The translations under genes were made by a program, and so were the position numbers. This document shows, in pieces, positions 17,241 to 25,926 of a DNA stretch of 55,052 nt. The DNA is from a virus: positions 1 through 55,052 of the IMG/VR virus record IMGVR_UViG_3300045993_000305; one strand, written 5' to 3'. Every line of letters starts with the position of its first letter. Positions within the stretch are counted from its first letter, which is position 1. A model generated the notes under the pieces. The model made no database searches. It saw only the letters and a program-made list of their open reading frames with translations, and had not been told where the DNA came from.

Positions 17241-18196
17241 GGGCGCAGATCTTTCCCGGTTTTTGCTTTGTACGCCGCCTTGACATCAGCCGCTTTTTCA
17301 GGGTGCTGCTTGATGAACTGGTACGCCGCCTTCGCGAGCGCCACCGGGTCGTCTGCCGAGGCGGGAGCGGCCCCAGTGTTTACGACGCCCGATGCGCGCG
17401 GCTTATTGCCTGAGTCTTCGTTGCGCTTGGCGTCCACCTCTTCAAACGTCACTTTGGTCTTCTTGTCCGGGGCGTAATACTCGGTGACGCCTTCGCTGGC
17501 GGGCACCGGGTCACGCTTGCCCATGCCAAGAAAACCTGAACTGCCCGGATCTCCAGCCTTGCCACTGATGACCCGCTTGTAGTAGCCGGTTGTCTTGTCC
17601 TGCGACCATTCACGCGACCCCTTCTCGGCCTCCCATGCGAACGGCTTCTCAGCTTTCACTTTGTCTGGCTTCGCGCCTGAACCCGCCTCCGTTTTGTCGG
17701 CCTTCGCTTGCGCTTGGTTGCCGCGGGCGCGGGCTTCGTCGGCGCGAGCGTTGAAGTAGTCGGCCTCTTCCGCGGTGAGCTCGCGAGGAGCGCCGTCGAT
17801 GACGACCTTGTCTCCCTTGACCAACCGGACGCCGGGCGAGAGAGTGTGGAACTTCTCGGCCTCTTGCGCCGCGGTGAGCTTGCCAGCGGCCTCGGCCATT
17901 GCCGGAGCCTTCGCCTTGATCGCCGCGACCTCGCGCGTATTGGCATCAGTAGATGCAGCGTTGAGGGCGTCGTTGGTGGCGGCGGCCTTCAGTGGGATCT
18001 GGGCCAGATCGATGTCGGCAGACGCTTGAGCGTTCGCCTTGTGGTTCTCGCGCGCCAGCTGCGCCAGCGTGGCGTCGCGCTTCGCTTGGATCGCTGACTT
18101 CTGTTGTTCGTCGATGTCCTTCGCCACCGACCCCATCGCGCCGGCCGCTCCCCCAGCGAGCGCGCTCGCGATGACCCCACCCCATGACATGCTCAT
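17237..18196 (-). CDS. Internal virion/ejection protein, 319 aa
   Basis: The protein opens with MSMSWGGVIASALAGGAAGAMGSV, an amphipathic Gly/Ala segment suited to membrane insertion. A long charged helical region follows (about residues 28-180), then a basic C-terminal part ending AAYKAKTGKDLRP. The layout and its position immediately before the giant protein match podovirus DNA-ejection proteins (T7 gp14/gp15 or P22 gp7/gp20 equivalents in role). It overlaps both neighbours by four bases. Family identity is inferred. Confidence 0.65.
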   Translation of the reverse strand: MSMSWGGVIASALAGGAAGAMGSVAKDIDEQQKSAIQAKRDATLAQLARENHKANAQASADIDLAQIPLKAAATNDALNAASTDANTREVAAIKAKAPAMAEAAGKLTAAQEAEKFHTLSPGVRLVKGDKVVIDGAPRELTAEEADYFNARADEARARGNQAQAKADKTEAGSGAKPDKVKAEKPFAWEAEKGSREWSQDKTTGYYKRVISGKAGDPGSSGFLGMGKRDPVPASEGVTEYYAPDKKTKVTFEEVDAKRNEDSGNKPRASGVVNTGAAPASADDPVALAKAAYQFIKQHPEKAADVKAAYKAKTGKDLRP

Positions 18197-18873
18197 TGTT
18201 GCGCTCCGGCTGCTTGGTTGACGATGCCCCCCATTTGCGGCGGACGCGCTTGAGGCGGCCCTGCCTGCGGCGGACCCGGCTGGGTGGGCGGCTGACCCGA
18301 TGGCCCAGCGGGAGGAGGTTGCTCAGCTTGACCGCGACCGGGAATCTTGCTGATGTCCTGCTCGATGCCGGCCTGCGTCAGCGATTGCTTCGCCTCGATG
18401 GCGCGGGCGTCGGTGATCTGGCCGTCGCGCCCCATGTTCTGGCCCCAGATACGCAGCCCCTCATACAGCGCGGCTTCGGCCACGTCCTGCGACTGCTCCT
18501 CGCTGACGATGCCGGCCGCGGTGGCGATGTCCACGATCTGGGACACCACCTCCTGCCCGGCGTTGTACAGGATCTCCTCTGGGATCTCCTGATCGCTCTG
18601 GGCGACGGTCTGCACGAGCGAAGTCATTACCATCGCCGCGGTGTGGCCGATCTCCTTCGAGATGTTGTTCGCCCCGGCCTTCAGCTTTTCCAGCATGGGG
18701 ACGATGCGATCGTCGGAGTAGAGCATCTCCATCGCTTTGTAGACGATGGTGTCGTATTGCTGTTGCTCTTCCGGTGTGACGTTGGGCTCCTCGCCATCGA
18801 ACGCGGCGCGCTCGTCTGGGCTGGACTCAATCTGCTTGGCCTGAGCTGCGACGTTTTTGTTTTCCGGTTTCAT
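18193..18873 (-). CDS. Helical virion-associated protein, 226 aa
   Basis: An acidic helical protein. Its core runs from about residue 40 to 160 (YDTIVYKAMEMLYSDDRIVPML, GHTAAMVMTSLVQTVAQ). The disordered C-terminus is rich in Pro, Gln and Gly (AEQPPPAGPSGQPPTQPG). It lies between two membrane-active internal virion proteins and overlaps both by four bases, so it is probably part of the same ejectosome assembly. Similar proteins occur beside gp14-like genes in other podophages. No catalytic motif. Confidence 0.62.
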   Translation of the reverse strand: MKPENKNVAAQAKQIESSPDERAAFDGEEPNVTPEEQQQYDTIVYKAMEMLYSDDRIVPMLEKLKAGANNISKEIGHTAAMVMTSLVQTVAQSDQEIPEEILYNAGQEVVSQIVDIATAAGIVSEEQSQDVAEAALYEGLRIWGQNMGRDGQITDARAIEAKQSLTQAGIEQDISKIPGRGQAEQPPPAGPSGQPPTQPGPPQAGPPQARPPQMGGIVNQAAGAQQ

Positions 18874-19667
18874 GGCTTGGGTGCCCCTGTGATTAGACCC
18901 GTGACCGAATCGACCACGCCGGTGTTGTACCGTCCGCCCGGACTTGGGTTCGTCAGTATCGGGCTCGAATTGAGGCGCACGCGATCGGTTCTGTCTTGCT
19001 GGTACCGAGCATCAGCCGATTCCTGCTGGCTCTTCTGCGCGAACATTCCGATGCCGGTCTTCAGACCCTCGGTGCCGAACGTCATGGCCGCCTTCGAGAC
19101 GACGGGGTTCTTTTCCATCCACGTCATCAGGCTGTTCCCGCCAGCTTCGGCCGCGGTCTTGCCCGCGCTGGCGGCGGTCTGGACGCCGCTCTTCACGCCG
19201 CTCACCGCCGCATCAGTTCCGACTCCACCGAACCCGCTGCTGGTGGTGGGCGCAGAAGCGAACGCTCCGCCACCGCCTTCGGCCGCGCCGCTGAGCGCGT
19301 CTGCCCCGGCCAGCGCAATGTCTCCGGCGGTGGTAGCGGCAATCGTTGCGCCGATGCCCTCGGTCGCGATTCCGCCGGCCGCAAGATCTGCGGCGCCCGA
19401 CATCACGCCGGCGGAGATGTTGGCGGCTGAGGCGACGCTCGCTGCCGTCACCGCAGCCTCCGCGGCAATGGCCCCGGTGCCCGCCAGACCTACCATCTGG
19501 CCCGCAGCAGTGATACCCGGAAGGCTCGCCGCGAATGCGGACCCCCCGGCCGCCAGCGCAACGCCGGCGGTGAAGTAGACGGCCGCCGCGATTGCGATGA
19601 CCTTAAAGATCTTCGATGAGATGACCTTCTTGAAGACCTTGCCGATTTTCTTGAGAATGCCACTCAT
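18870..19667 (-). CDS. Membrane-active internal virion protein, 265 aa
   Basis: It starts MSGILKKIGKVFKKVISSKIFKVI..., a basic amphipathic helix, followed by a strongly hydrophobic Ala/Gly/Ile stretch from about residue 24 to 140. The C-terminus is polar (KSQQESADARYQQDRTDRVR). A basic helix plus glycine-rich hydrophobic tract is typical of phage proteins that leave the capsid and cross or line the cell envelope during DNA ejection. Position among ejection-protein genes supports this. Function inferred. Confidence 0.7.
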   Translation of the reverse strand: MSGILKKIGKVFKKVISSKIFKVIAIAAAVYFTAGVALAAGGSAFAASLPGITAAGQMVGLAGTGAIAAEAAVTAASVASAANISAGVMSGAADLAAGGIATEGIGATIAATTAGDIALAGADALSGAAEGGGGAFASAPTTSSGFGGVGTDAAVSGVKSGVQTAASAGKTAAEAGGNSLMTWMEKNPVVSKAAMTFGTEGLKTGIGMFAQKSQQESADARYQQDRTDRVRLNSSPILTNPSPGGRYNTGVVDSVTGLITGAPKP

Positions 19668-20116
19668 GTCGATACCCTTTGTTTGGTGAAGATCCCGCCG
19701 ACGTGCTCGAACCCTCGGCGGCGATACAATGCTTCGGTGCGCTTGGAGCTCGCTGCCCTGTGCGATACGCCCATGAGCAGTTGATCAACTTTGCGTTCAT
19801 CAAACGCCCAAGATGTGAAACGGTCGAGCAGCTTCTTTCCCGCGCCCACCTCTTCTGCGTACATCGCGATGTCTGTCGCGTAGCGCAGGTCACAGTAGAC
19901 ATACTGCTCTTCCTGACCCATCAGGAACCCAACGATCTTGGCTCCAGACTCAGCGACGAAAATGCACGTCTGCTTCCCGGTGATGAGCTGCGCCAGCAAC
20001 AGCTTTGCCTTCGACTCGTTGAAATGGTAGCGCGCGTTGTCGCTTGCGGCGTGCCCCCTCTTCCCTATCTCGATGAGCGCCGGAACGTCATCGAACGTCG
20101 CCCTCCGAATCAGCAT
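19664..20116 (-). CDS. GNAT-family N-acetyltransferase
   Basis: The 150-residue protein has the GNAT layout. It begins MLIRRATFDDVPALIEIGKRG (strand 1 and helix 1), has the central CIFVAESGAKIVGFLMG strands, the EEVGAGKKLLDRFTSWA segment where acetyl-CoA binds, and the closing EALYRRRGFEHVGGIFTK strand pair. It transfers an acetyl group from acetyl-CoA to an amine on a protein or small molecule. It sits inside the virion gene block with four-base overlap to the next gene, a placement seen in several podophages. It may modify a virion or injected protein; the substrate is unknown. Confidence 0.85.
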   Translation of the reverse strand: MLIRRATFDDVPALIEIGKRGHAASDNARYHFNESKAKLLLAQLITGKQTCIFVAESGAKIVGFLMGQEEQYVYCDLRYATDIAMYAEEVGAGKKLLDRFTSWAFDERKVDQLLMGVSHRAASSKRTEALYRRRGFEHVGGIFTKQRVST

Positions 20117-20117
20117 G

Positions 20118-21866
20118 CTATTGGCCGCCGCTGGTGGTGTCGGTGTAGGGGACCGTGTTGACTATCCCGGTCCCGGTACCTGTTCCGGTTCCCGTACCAG
20201 TCCCGGTCCCCGTGCCTGTCCCGGTGTTCGCCTTGAAGATAGGGGCGATCCAACCCTTTGGCATGGGTCCGCCAGCGTAGAGGGACACGAGCGTGTTGGC
20301 CCGGTTGTTCTTTTCGTCTGGCTCCAGCTCGGACGCGAAGATCTGGTTCAGCTGCGTATTGAAGTTTGTGTAGTTGCTCTGCTCGATGGCCAGCAAATTC
20401 TGCTGCGTGGTGTAGTTCTGCTGGTTCGTCACGCGAGCGATGTCGAACGAGTTTTGCAGATTCAATTCCTCAAGGCGCTGCGCTAAAGCGGACTTGTCGC
20501 CCTCCTGCTTCAGCAACGCGATCTTGTAGTCGTTCGACAGCGAGTTGTCCTGCATCAGCAACTTGAGCTTGTCGTCCTTGTCGAAGCGATAATTGTTCTG
20601 CTGGAACAGGGCGTAGGCTTTTTGCAGGTCGATGACCTTGCCCTTCTCCATCGACAGGAACTCGTTGGCGATCGTCTGGTTGGTCAGCGCCTGCTTCTGG
20701 TACGTCGCAGAGTCTTGCTTCGCCGCTTCCAGAGCGGTGGCGTTCATCGCCTCTTCTCCGCCCTGAGCGGCCATTGAGGTGTTCTGGAGCCCTCGCTGGT
20801 TGGCGGCCTGAATGGCTCTCGCCTTCGCCGCTTCGATCAGCGGGTTGCCTGACTTGAGGATGTCGCCCAGCTGCCCGGACACGGTCTGGTTCCGCTGCAC
20901 CTCGGCCATGACCGGGTCGATGTTGTCGTCGATCGGCGTGTTCGGCAACCCATTTGCTCCGAGCGTCCAGCTCTGGTTGCTGTTGACGTTGGCGCCGGCG
21001 TTGACGATGCCGCCGGTGTTGACGTACGGTGATCCGGTGCTGACCGCGGGAACAGTAACTGTGCCGCCACCTCCGCCGGCTCCAGCGCCAGATCCAGTTC
21101 CGGCGCCCGTCCCCCACCGGCGATCCCAGTCGGCGAGGATAGCGGATTCCGCGCCAGAGGGCGGAGAGAAGAACGATGGACGAGGAGGCGCTTTGCCGTC
21201 AGGCATTGGATCGTTCATCGCGAAGTTCGGGGATCCGTCGGCAAGCAACGGACTATTGCGGTCGACCGTAGTCGCCGGAGTCGCCGGATTCGCTGTGGCC
21301 GGAGTTAGGCTCTTGATGTACGCCTGCTCTTCCGGCGTGTAGGTGGCCACCTGAGCGGGCGTCAATCCACGCAGGTGCGCGGTCAGCGCGGCGTCGCCAA
21401 CGAGCTGCGACGTCCACCCATACTTGTCGCGGAACGCAGCCGCATCGATCGATGTTCTCGCGGGACCGCCCATGAGCGCGAGGATCTCTTTCTGGTCGGC
21501 CTCGTTGAAGCGCGACATCTCCGATGCCTGCGTCCTTTTCAGGGCGGCCGTCAGCTCGGCGTCCGTCTTGTAGGCGCTGGTCCACGGGTTGTTCTGTTTG
21601 AACGTGTCCAGCCACGGGGTGAGCGGAGTTGCTTTCGCCACCTCTGGCGTCAGTTTCGGCTGGGCTGTGGCGCTGTCGATGACGCCCGTGACGGGGGCGG
21701 TGACTGGGGTAGACGCGGCGGCTGCGTCCTTGAACATCTGGACGTAAGCGGGGTCGTACGTCGCCTTCGTCGCCTCGTCCATCGCATTGAAGTCATTCGC
21801 CAACGTGGCGTCGTCCTTCACTTTGGACCAGCTGAATTCGTTCTTGAAGTCTGCGATGCTTGGCAT
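20118..21866 (-). CDS. Large virion protein with (Thr-Gly)10 tail, 582 aa
   Basis: The N-terminal third repeats a helical module: FKNEFSWSKVKDDATLANDFNAM, then LDTFKQNNPWTSAYKTDAELTAAL, then FRDKYGWTSQLVGDAALTAHLRG. All three share a tryptophan and a spaced acidic D-AxL pattern. A flexible Pro/Gly section and a long helical region (about 330-520) follow. Near the C-terminus is a run of ten Thr-Gly pairs. It is the first gene of the internal virion cluster and probably a core or ejection-associated protein. No enzyme motif is visible. Confidence 0.68.
   Translation of the reverse strand: MPSIADFKNEFSWSKVKDDATLANDFNAMDEATKATYDPAYVQMFKDAAAASTPVTAPVTGVIDSATAQPKLTPEVAKATPLTPWLDTFKQNNPWTSAYKTDAELTAALKRTQASEMSRFNEADQKEILALMGGPARTSIDAAAFRDKYGWTSQLVGDAALTAHLRGLTPAQVATYTPEEQAYIKSLTPATANPATPATTVDRNSPLLADGSPNFAMNDPMPDGKAPPRPSFFSPPSGAESAILADWDRRWGTGAGTGSGAGAGGGGGTVTVPAVSTGSPYVNTGGIVNAGANVNSNQSWTLGANGLPNTPIDDNIDPVMAEVQRNQTVSGQLGDILKSGNPLIEAAKARAIQAANQRGLQNTSMAAQGGEEAMNATALEAAKQDSATYQKQALTNQTIANEFLSMEKGKVIDLQKAYALFQQNNYRFDKDDKLKLLMQDNSLSNDYKIALLKQEGDKSALAQRLEELNLQNSFDIARVTNQQNYTTQQNLLAIEQSNYTNFNTQLNQIFASELEPDEKNNRANTLVSLYAGGPMPKGWIAPIFKANTGTGTGTGTGTGTGTGTGTGIVNTVPYTDTTSGGQ
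20166..20225 (-). repeat. Coding hexamer repeat for (Thr-Gly)10
   Basis: Sixty bases encode ten consecutive Thr-Gly pairs near the end of the 582-residue virion protein. The hexamer varies at third positions (ACCGGG, ACAGGC, ACGGGA and others). The dipeptide is thus conserved while codons have drifted, arguing against a fresh slippage product. Confidence 0.85.
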
Positions 21867-21867
21867 G

Positions 21868-22116
21868 TCAGCCTCTCTTCACCAGTCCGTTGACGATCCC
21901 CTTCACCGGGACCGGGCCCGTCTGCCCGGCTCGATTCGTCAGCTGCATCGATGACGTCGGTAGTATGCGTGGGTCTGGATCCGACATCTTTGCGCCCGGA
22001 GCCGGCGACGGCGCCGACATCTTGGCCGGAAGCGGCTTCGCCCCGGTCGACCCTCTGAGATCCGGCTTGGCCGCAACCACGTTGGTCCTCTGTTTTACCG
22101 ATCCGAATGTGTTCAT
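21868..22116 (-). CDS. Small basic proline-rich protein, 82 aa
   Basis: It sits between a tail-fibre-like gene and the 582-residue virion gene with one- and two-base spacing. It starts MNTFGSVKQRTNVV and is disordered-looking, rich in Pro, Ser, Ala and Lys (KPLPAKMSAPSPAPGAKM), ending GIVNGLVKRG. Tight packing supports coding status. Perhaps a virion-associated linker; no family is recognised. Confidence 0.58.
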   Translation of the reverse strand: MNTFGSVKQRTNVVAAKPDLRGSTGAKPLPAKMSAPSPAPGAKMSDPDPRILPTSSMQLTNRAGQTGPVPVKGIVNGLVKRG

Positions 22117-22117
22117 C

Positions 22118-23965
22118 TCAGTCCCATGCTGTAGTTACGTTTCGAGTTGTGATAAGCCAATTCGACGATGTTCCGCCAACGGTTAGCACGCACGTTTTGG
22201 TTGCGCCCGGACGCAGGTCTGTCGTGGCGCGTAGCTGGATCGTATTTCCGTTCACGCAGCTCGCCGACCCTGCCGTCCACGCTCCGGCCGAGACTGACAT
22301 CTCGAACCCCGGTGTGATCGTGGCCAGTATCGGCTGCCCCGCGGTGATGCCAGCCAAAGTGATGATGTTCGAGTACGTCAGAACCCCGGGCATCAGATCC
22401 GTTTTCGCCGTGAGCGATATCGCGTCCGGGGTGATGTCCACGCCGGTGCTGCCGGAGCACAGGTTGACGTGCATCGAGCCGATCTTTGCGGTGAAATTGC
22501 ACGACTGAGTGCCAACCGCAGGCACCACCATCCGCAACGTCAGAGTATCTCCCGCCACGACTGAGACAGCGCCGATGTTGTACCACAGCGGGTCCGCGCT
22601 CTTTTTGTACTGATGAAACGTGCCGCCGCTTGTGGCGAACGTGATCGGAACCGACTCCTCGATGTCAGTTACGGTGAACATGGATCCCGTAGCAATCGCC
22701 CCGGGAGCCACGGGAGCAACGATCGGCAGAAAGACTTGGCTCGGCGTAGTGACGTTCGGCCGCGTTGCGACCTCGTAGTTCGCCGCGAACGATCCAGCGA
22801 TTGCGGCGGCAAATGCTGTATCGTAGGTGGACGGGGTCGTTACCCACACCTCGACCTCTGTGCCGTTGTAGACTGGCCACGAGTAAACGTCGTCGTGCGT
22901 CTCCTCTGACGGACCCACAGCATCTACCGTGTTCAAAACGTTGACGTAGCGCGCGGTGAATGGCCACAACAAACCAAAGTACCCGTACAAGCCGTCGTCG
23001 ATCACAACGACTCCGCTGTTCCAAGCCACAGAATCGCAATCTGCAATCCTGATCGTCTTCAATTTGACGCGCTGCCCTCTTGGCAAATCAAGCACCTTGT
23101 CCAGAGGCGTCACGGTGGGCGTGCGGTCTGGGACGGTGCTGATGGTAGAGAACCCAAGACTCATGCCGTGCAACCACAGCACGTCTCCGTTCCCCTCGTT
23201 ATAGAGGGACGGAAGCAGGATCATCCGGCGCAGCTGGAACGAGTCTCCGTCAGTGAAGGTGCCAACCAGATAGTCGAACCAGCGCCCATCGTTGTTCTTC
23301 TGGACCTGCGTTATGGTAGACCCGCCCGTTGCGTACCAAATGAACGACAGCGGCTGGCTCAAACCTCCGGGGGCGCTGATGTCGATAACGTTCGAGTAGA
23401 TCCACTCCCGCAGCGGACACCCGGTCTGCGAAACGAACGACACAGCAGAGAAGCGCGTGTCGTTTGAGAACAGCCGAATCTTGACGTAGTCAACCTGTAC
23501 CGTAGCCGATCCGGTCCCGCTGGACATGCGCGCCGACAGCGCGCAGTAGCCCTGCATCGTGAAATGACTCGGAGTCATGTCGCCCATGATGGCGCTGACA
23601 TCTGACGACCCGAACGTATGCACGGTCCAGTCATACGACAGATCGACCTCGCCAAAATCGTAGTAGGAGTCGAGGTAGCACAACATCTTGACGTCAACGT
23701 CCGAGCGAGACTTGCGGGCGCGCACCTCAAATTCGACGCCAACAACGGTATCGGTAGCGTTCATCCCGACGAGCAGAGCCGCCGGCCAATCTGATGCGCT
23801 AAGTTCAGGGGTGAGCGCCTCGGTGTATCCGTATGGGTAGTTCAGGCTGCGCGAAACGGTAACCGACGCGTAGGAGCCGTCCTCGATCAAAATGTTGTCC
23901 GCGTTCAGCCACTGCGTGCCGCCATAGGCGCTGGTGGGCGAGAACAAGGCCGTTGCTGTGCTCAT
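22118..23965 (-). CDS. Tail appendage protein with repeated beta domains, 615 aa
   Basis: A beta-rich protein. Residues about 1-180 form a beta-sandwich-like region with many aromatic and Ser/Thr residues. From about 195 there are repeated Ig-like units: CPLREWIYSNVIDISAPGG...RWFDYLVG, then IATGSMFTVTDIEESVPITFAT...LWYNIG, then YSNIITLAGITAGQPILATI...VSAGAWTAG. The repeats share an opening SN(V/I)I-type strand and a closing W-containing strand. Such domains are typical of fibres or baseplate appendages that contact host glycans. It lies next to another fibre-like gene. Receptor not predictable. Confidence 0.7.
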   Translation of the reverse strand: MSTATALFSPTSAYGGTQWLNADNILIEDGSYASVTVSRSLNYPYGYTEALTPELSASDWPAALLVGMNATDTVVGVEFEVRARKSRSDVDVKMLCYLDSYYDFGEVDLSYDWTVHTFGSSDVSAIMGDMTPSHFTMQGYCALSARMSSGTGSATVQVDYVKIRLFSNDTRFSAVSFVSQTGCPLREWIYSNVIDISAPGGLSQPLSFIWYATGGSTITQVQKNNDGRWFDYLVGTFTDGDSFQLRRMILLPSLYNEGNGDVLWLHGMSLGFSTISTVPDRTPTVTPLDKVLDLPRGQRVKLKTIRIADCDSVAWNSGVVVIDDGLYGYFGLLWPFTARYVNVLNTVDAVGPSEETHDDVYSWPVYNGTEVEVWVTTPSTYDTAFAAAIAGSFAANYEVATRPNVTTPSQVFLPIVAPVAPGAIATGSMFTVTDIEESVPITFATSGGTFHQYKKSADPLWYNIGAVSVVAGDTLTLRMVVPAVGTQSCNFTAKIGSMHVNLCSGSTGVDITPDAISLTAKTDLMPGVLTYSNIITLAGITAGQPILATITPGFEMSVSAGAWTAGSASCVNGNTIQLRATTDLRPGATKTCVLTVGGTSSNWLITTRNVTTAWD

Positions 23966-23968
23966 GTA

Positions 23969-25513
23969 TCAGTCCCACGGGTTGGATGATACCCAGAACG
24001 ATGACCCGTCCCAGTAGAAGTTGACGAACGTCACCGCGTTCGCTGCCGAGGCGATGGTTGGGAGCGCGTTGCCGAGGCAATACGCAGCCGCAAACCCGAC
24101 CCACGTCGGAGCCCGGCTCCCGGTACCGTCCTGCACAATTCGCAGCTGGTACTTCCCGATCGGCAGGCTCGTGCTGTTGATCGTCAGGGCGGGAGTGGCC
24201 GCGTTCAGCGTGATGCTTTGGAACGGGCCATTGAGGAAGTCGATCGTCTTCGCGGCGCCGGAGTTTCCGTTGGCGTATTCTGCCGGCGACCCGATCGGAC
24301 CAGAGAACAGGGTGCGAAGCGAGGTGACGGTCAGCGTCCCCTTGCCGGCGGACCCGTTGGTGCCACCGGCAGACGCGATCTTGGCGTCATACAGTTGGGC
24401 GCCGGCCGCTGACCTGAAGTCAAGGCGCGCGGTGGTTGCAGTGGCGTCGCCGATGGTGACGATCGGGAGCGTGTACCCGGCCCCGAAATACGTCTGCTCT
24501 GTCACCCCGGCCAGCAGCGACACAGTGTTGAAGTCGTTGAACAGGGTCGGGTATGCGCCCTGTTCCAGCTTCATGTTCCTGATAATTATACCATACGCGG
24601 TGGCGCTGACCCCTGAGAACTCGACGGAAAACGCCATCCAGACCGTAGACGCCGGAGCGGTGGCCGTGACAGAGTAGACCGCGTTGGCGGTAGCCGGGAG
24701 CGCAGCTCCTGACGTCGCCAATCCAATCAACGAGCTCGCTCCGTCATAGAAGCGCAAGGTGGGAACGCCGGCGCCGGCAGACATGCCAGTCGTGTCGATC
24801 TGGACGGACCCGGTTACCTGCTGCCCGACTCCGCACGCTATCCACCCCCCGGTCACAGGCTTGTGATCGAAAGATCCGGCGATGCCTCCGGTGTTGATCC
24901 AGTGCGGGCCACGATGGTCCCAGTTGCGCGACAGGCTCGTGGTCCACCAACCGCTCCCGGTGTTGCCAGAGGGATCCTTCAGCACGTTGTGCCCGCCCAC
25001 CTGCCACCGGCATTGCCCCCCGGTGTACGCGAGGTAAGAGCCGGCGTTGACTGTCGCCGTGTCTGGGATGTCGCGCGTCGGCGTGCCCCAGAACACGATG
25101 GATCCATCCGTCAACAGCGGCCCAACCTTGTGGTCGATGGCCGGCAGGCCAGTCAAGCCAGCGGAGTACGAGGACAGCTGAGACAGGTTGACCGGCTCGT
25201 CCGCCGCGAGAGCGTTGGGCAGGTTGCGGATGCGGTACGGAGACACGCTGATGTCGGCTTGCAGGGAAGACGACAGCACGAGATCTCCCGACGAATTGAA
25301 CTGCATCAGTTTTCCGGCTCGCTGTACGGGAGTCTCGACGATGCGGTGATCGGTCAGGCTCTCGTCGGCAGGGAGCTTGATCGCGGTGTTCAGCTCGGCT
25401 TGCACGGTGGAGAACCCGACCTCGGCTCCTTGCATCTCGGCGTTCACCTCAGACGCTTTGGCGACCGACCCAGAGATCAGCTGGTTGACGAAGTTGTAGA
25501 AGCGGTTGCTCAT
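23969..25513 (-). CDS. Tail fibre-like protein, 514 aa
   Basis: The N-terminus (MSNRFYNFVNQLISGSVAKASEVNAEMQ) resembles the virion-attachment region of podovirus fibres. A segment with LPNALAADEPVNLSQLSSYS follows, a motif common in fibre shafts where short helices alternate with turns. The middle (about 190-330) looks like a beta-sandwich carbohydrate-binding module (GSVQIDTTGMSAGAG, YGIIIRNMKLEQG). The C-terminus ends in beta strands that close with WVGFAAAYCLGNALP...FVNFYWDGSSFWV. Likely host-recognition fibre. The start overlaps the previous gene by four bases. Confidence 0.75.
   Translation of the reverse strand: MSNRFYNFVNQLISGSVAKASEVNAEMQGAEVGFSTVQAELNTAIKLPADESLTDHRIVETPVQRAGKLMQFNSSGDLVLSSSLQADISVSPYRIRNLPNALAADEPVNLSQLSSYSAGLTGLPAIDHKVGPLLTDGSIVFWGTPTRDIPDTATVNAGSYLAYTGGQCRWQVGGHNVLKDPSGNTGSGWWTTSLSRNWDHRGPHWINTGGIAGSFDHKPVTGGWIACGVGQQVTGSVQIDTTGMSAGAGVPTLRFYDGASSLIGLATSGAALPATANAVYSVTATAPASTVWMAFSVEFSGVSATAYGIIIRNMKLEQGAYPTLFNDFNTVSLLAGVTEQTYFGAGYTLPIVTIGDATATTARLDFRSAAGAQLYDAKIASAGGTNGSAGKGTLTVTSLRTLFSGPIGSPAEYANGNSGAAKTIDFLNGPFQSITLNAATPALTINSTSLPIGKYQLRIVQDGTGSRAPTWVGFAAAYCLGNALPTIASAANAVTFVNFYWDGSSFWVSSNPWD
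24586..24594 (-). promoter_or_regulatory. Possible internal extended -10 promoter
   Basis: On the minus strand the sequence TGGTATAAT is a perfect extended -10 element inside the fibre gene, in a local AT-rich patch of an otherwise GC-rich gene. It could boost expression of the downstream appendage and ejection-protein genes. It may also be a chance codon combination (Gly-Ile-Ile). Confidence 0.3.
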
Positions 25514-25926
25514 GGTTGGTTGCCCCAGATTGTGGATTTCAGACTATTGAAGGTGTCGTATGCAAGCGTGAGTACATAGTTGCGATCGGCGTCGAGCATG
25601 GGGACGTACGTTCCCTCGTTGTCCTCGCTGTAGTAGAACGCGATCTTGGTGACGTCGAACCCGGAGTAGGTGTGCTCGGCCTTCACCCACTTCGTTGCGT
25701 TGCCTGAGCCCCGGAACCAATACTTGCGCGCCGGCAGCGCGGCGGTGCCCGGGGACGCCTCCGCTCGCGTGACGGAGTTGGTGTAGTTCCACAGCGGAGA
25801 GATGCCAACGGCAGTCGCCAAGTTCACCGCGGCGAGGTTGTTACGCAGGATGTCCAGAGGCAGCGAGCTGGCTCCGGTCGGGATCTCGGGCTGGTACGGA
25901 CGCCATACCGACAGGCGGACGGTCAT
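25510..25926 (-). CDS. Small tail protein, 138 aa
   Basis: The start is the ATG at 25926, overlapping the upstream stop (ATGA); further upstream extension would run far into the nozzle gene. The product begins MTVRLSVWRPYQPEIPTGAS. It is beta-rich with aromatic strands (RKYWFRGSGNATKW, FYYSEDNEGTYVPM). It lies between the nozzle-like and fibre-like genes, so a tail adaptor or fibre-attachment role is likely by position. Family not recognised. Confidence 0.68.
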   Translation of the reverse strand: MTVRLSVWRPYQPEIPTGASSLPLDILRNNLAAVNLATAVGISPLWNYTNSVTRAEASPGTAALPARKYWFRGSGNATKWVKAEHTYSGFDVTKIAFYYSEDNEGTYVPMLDADRNYVLTLAYDTFNSLKSTIWGNQP

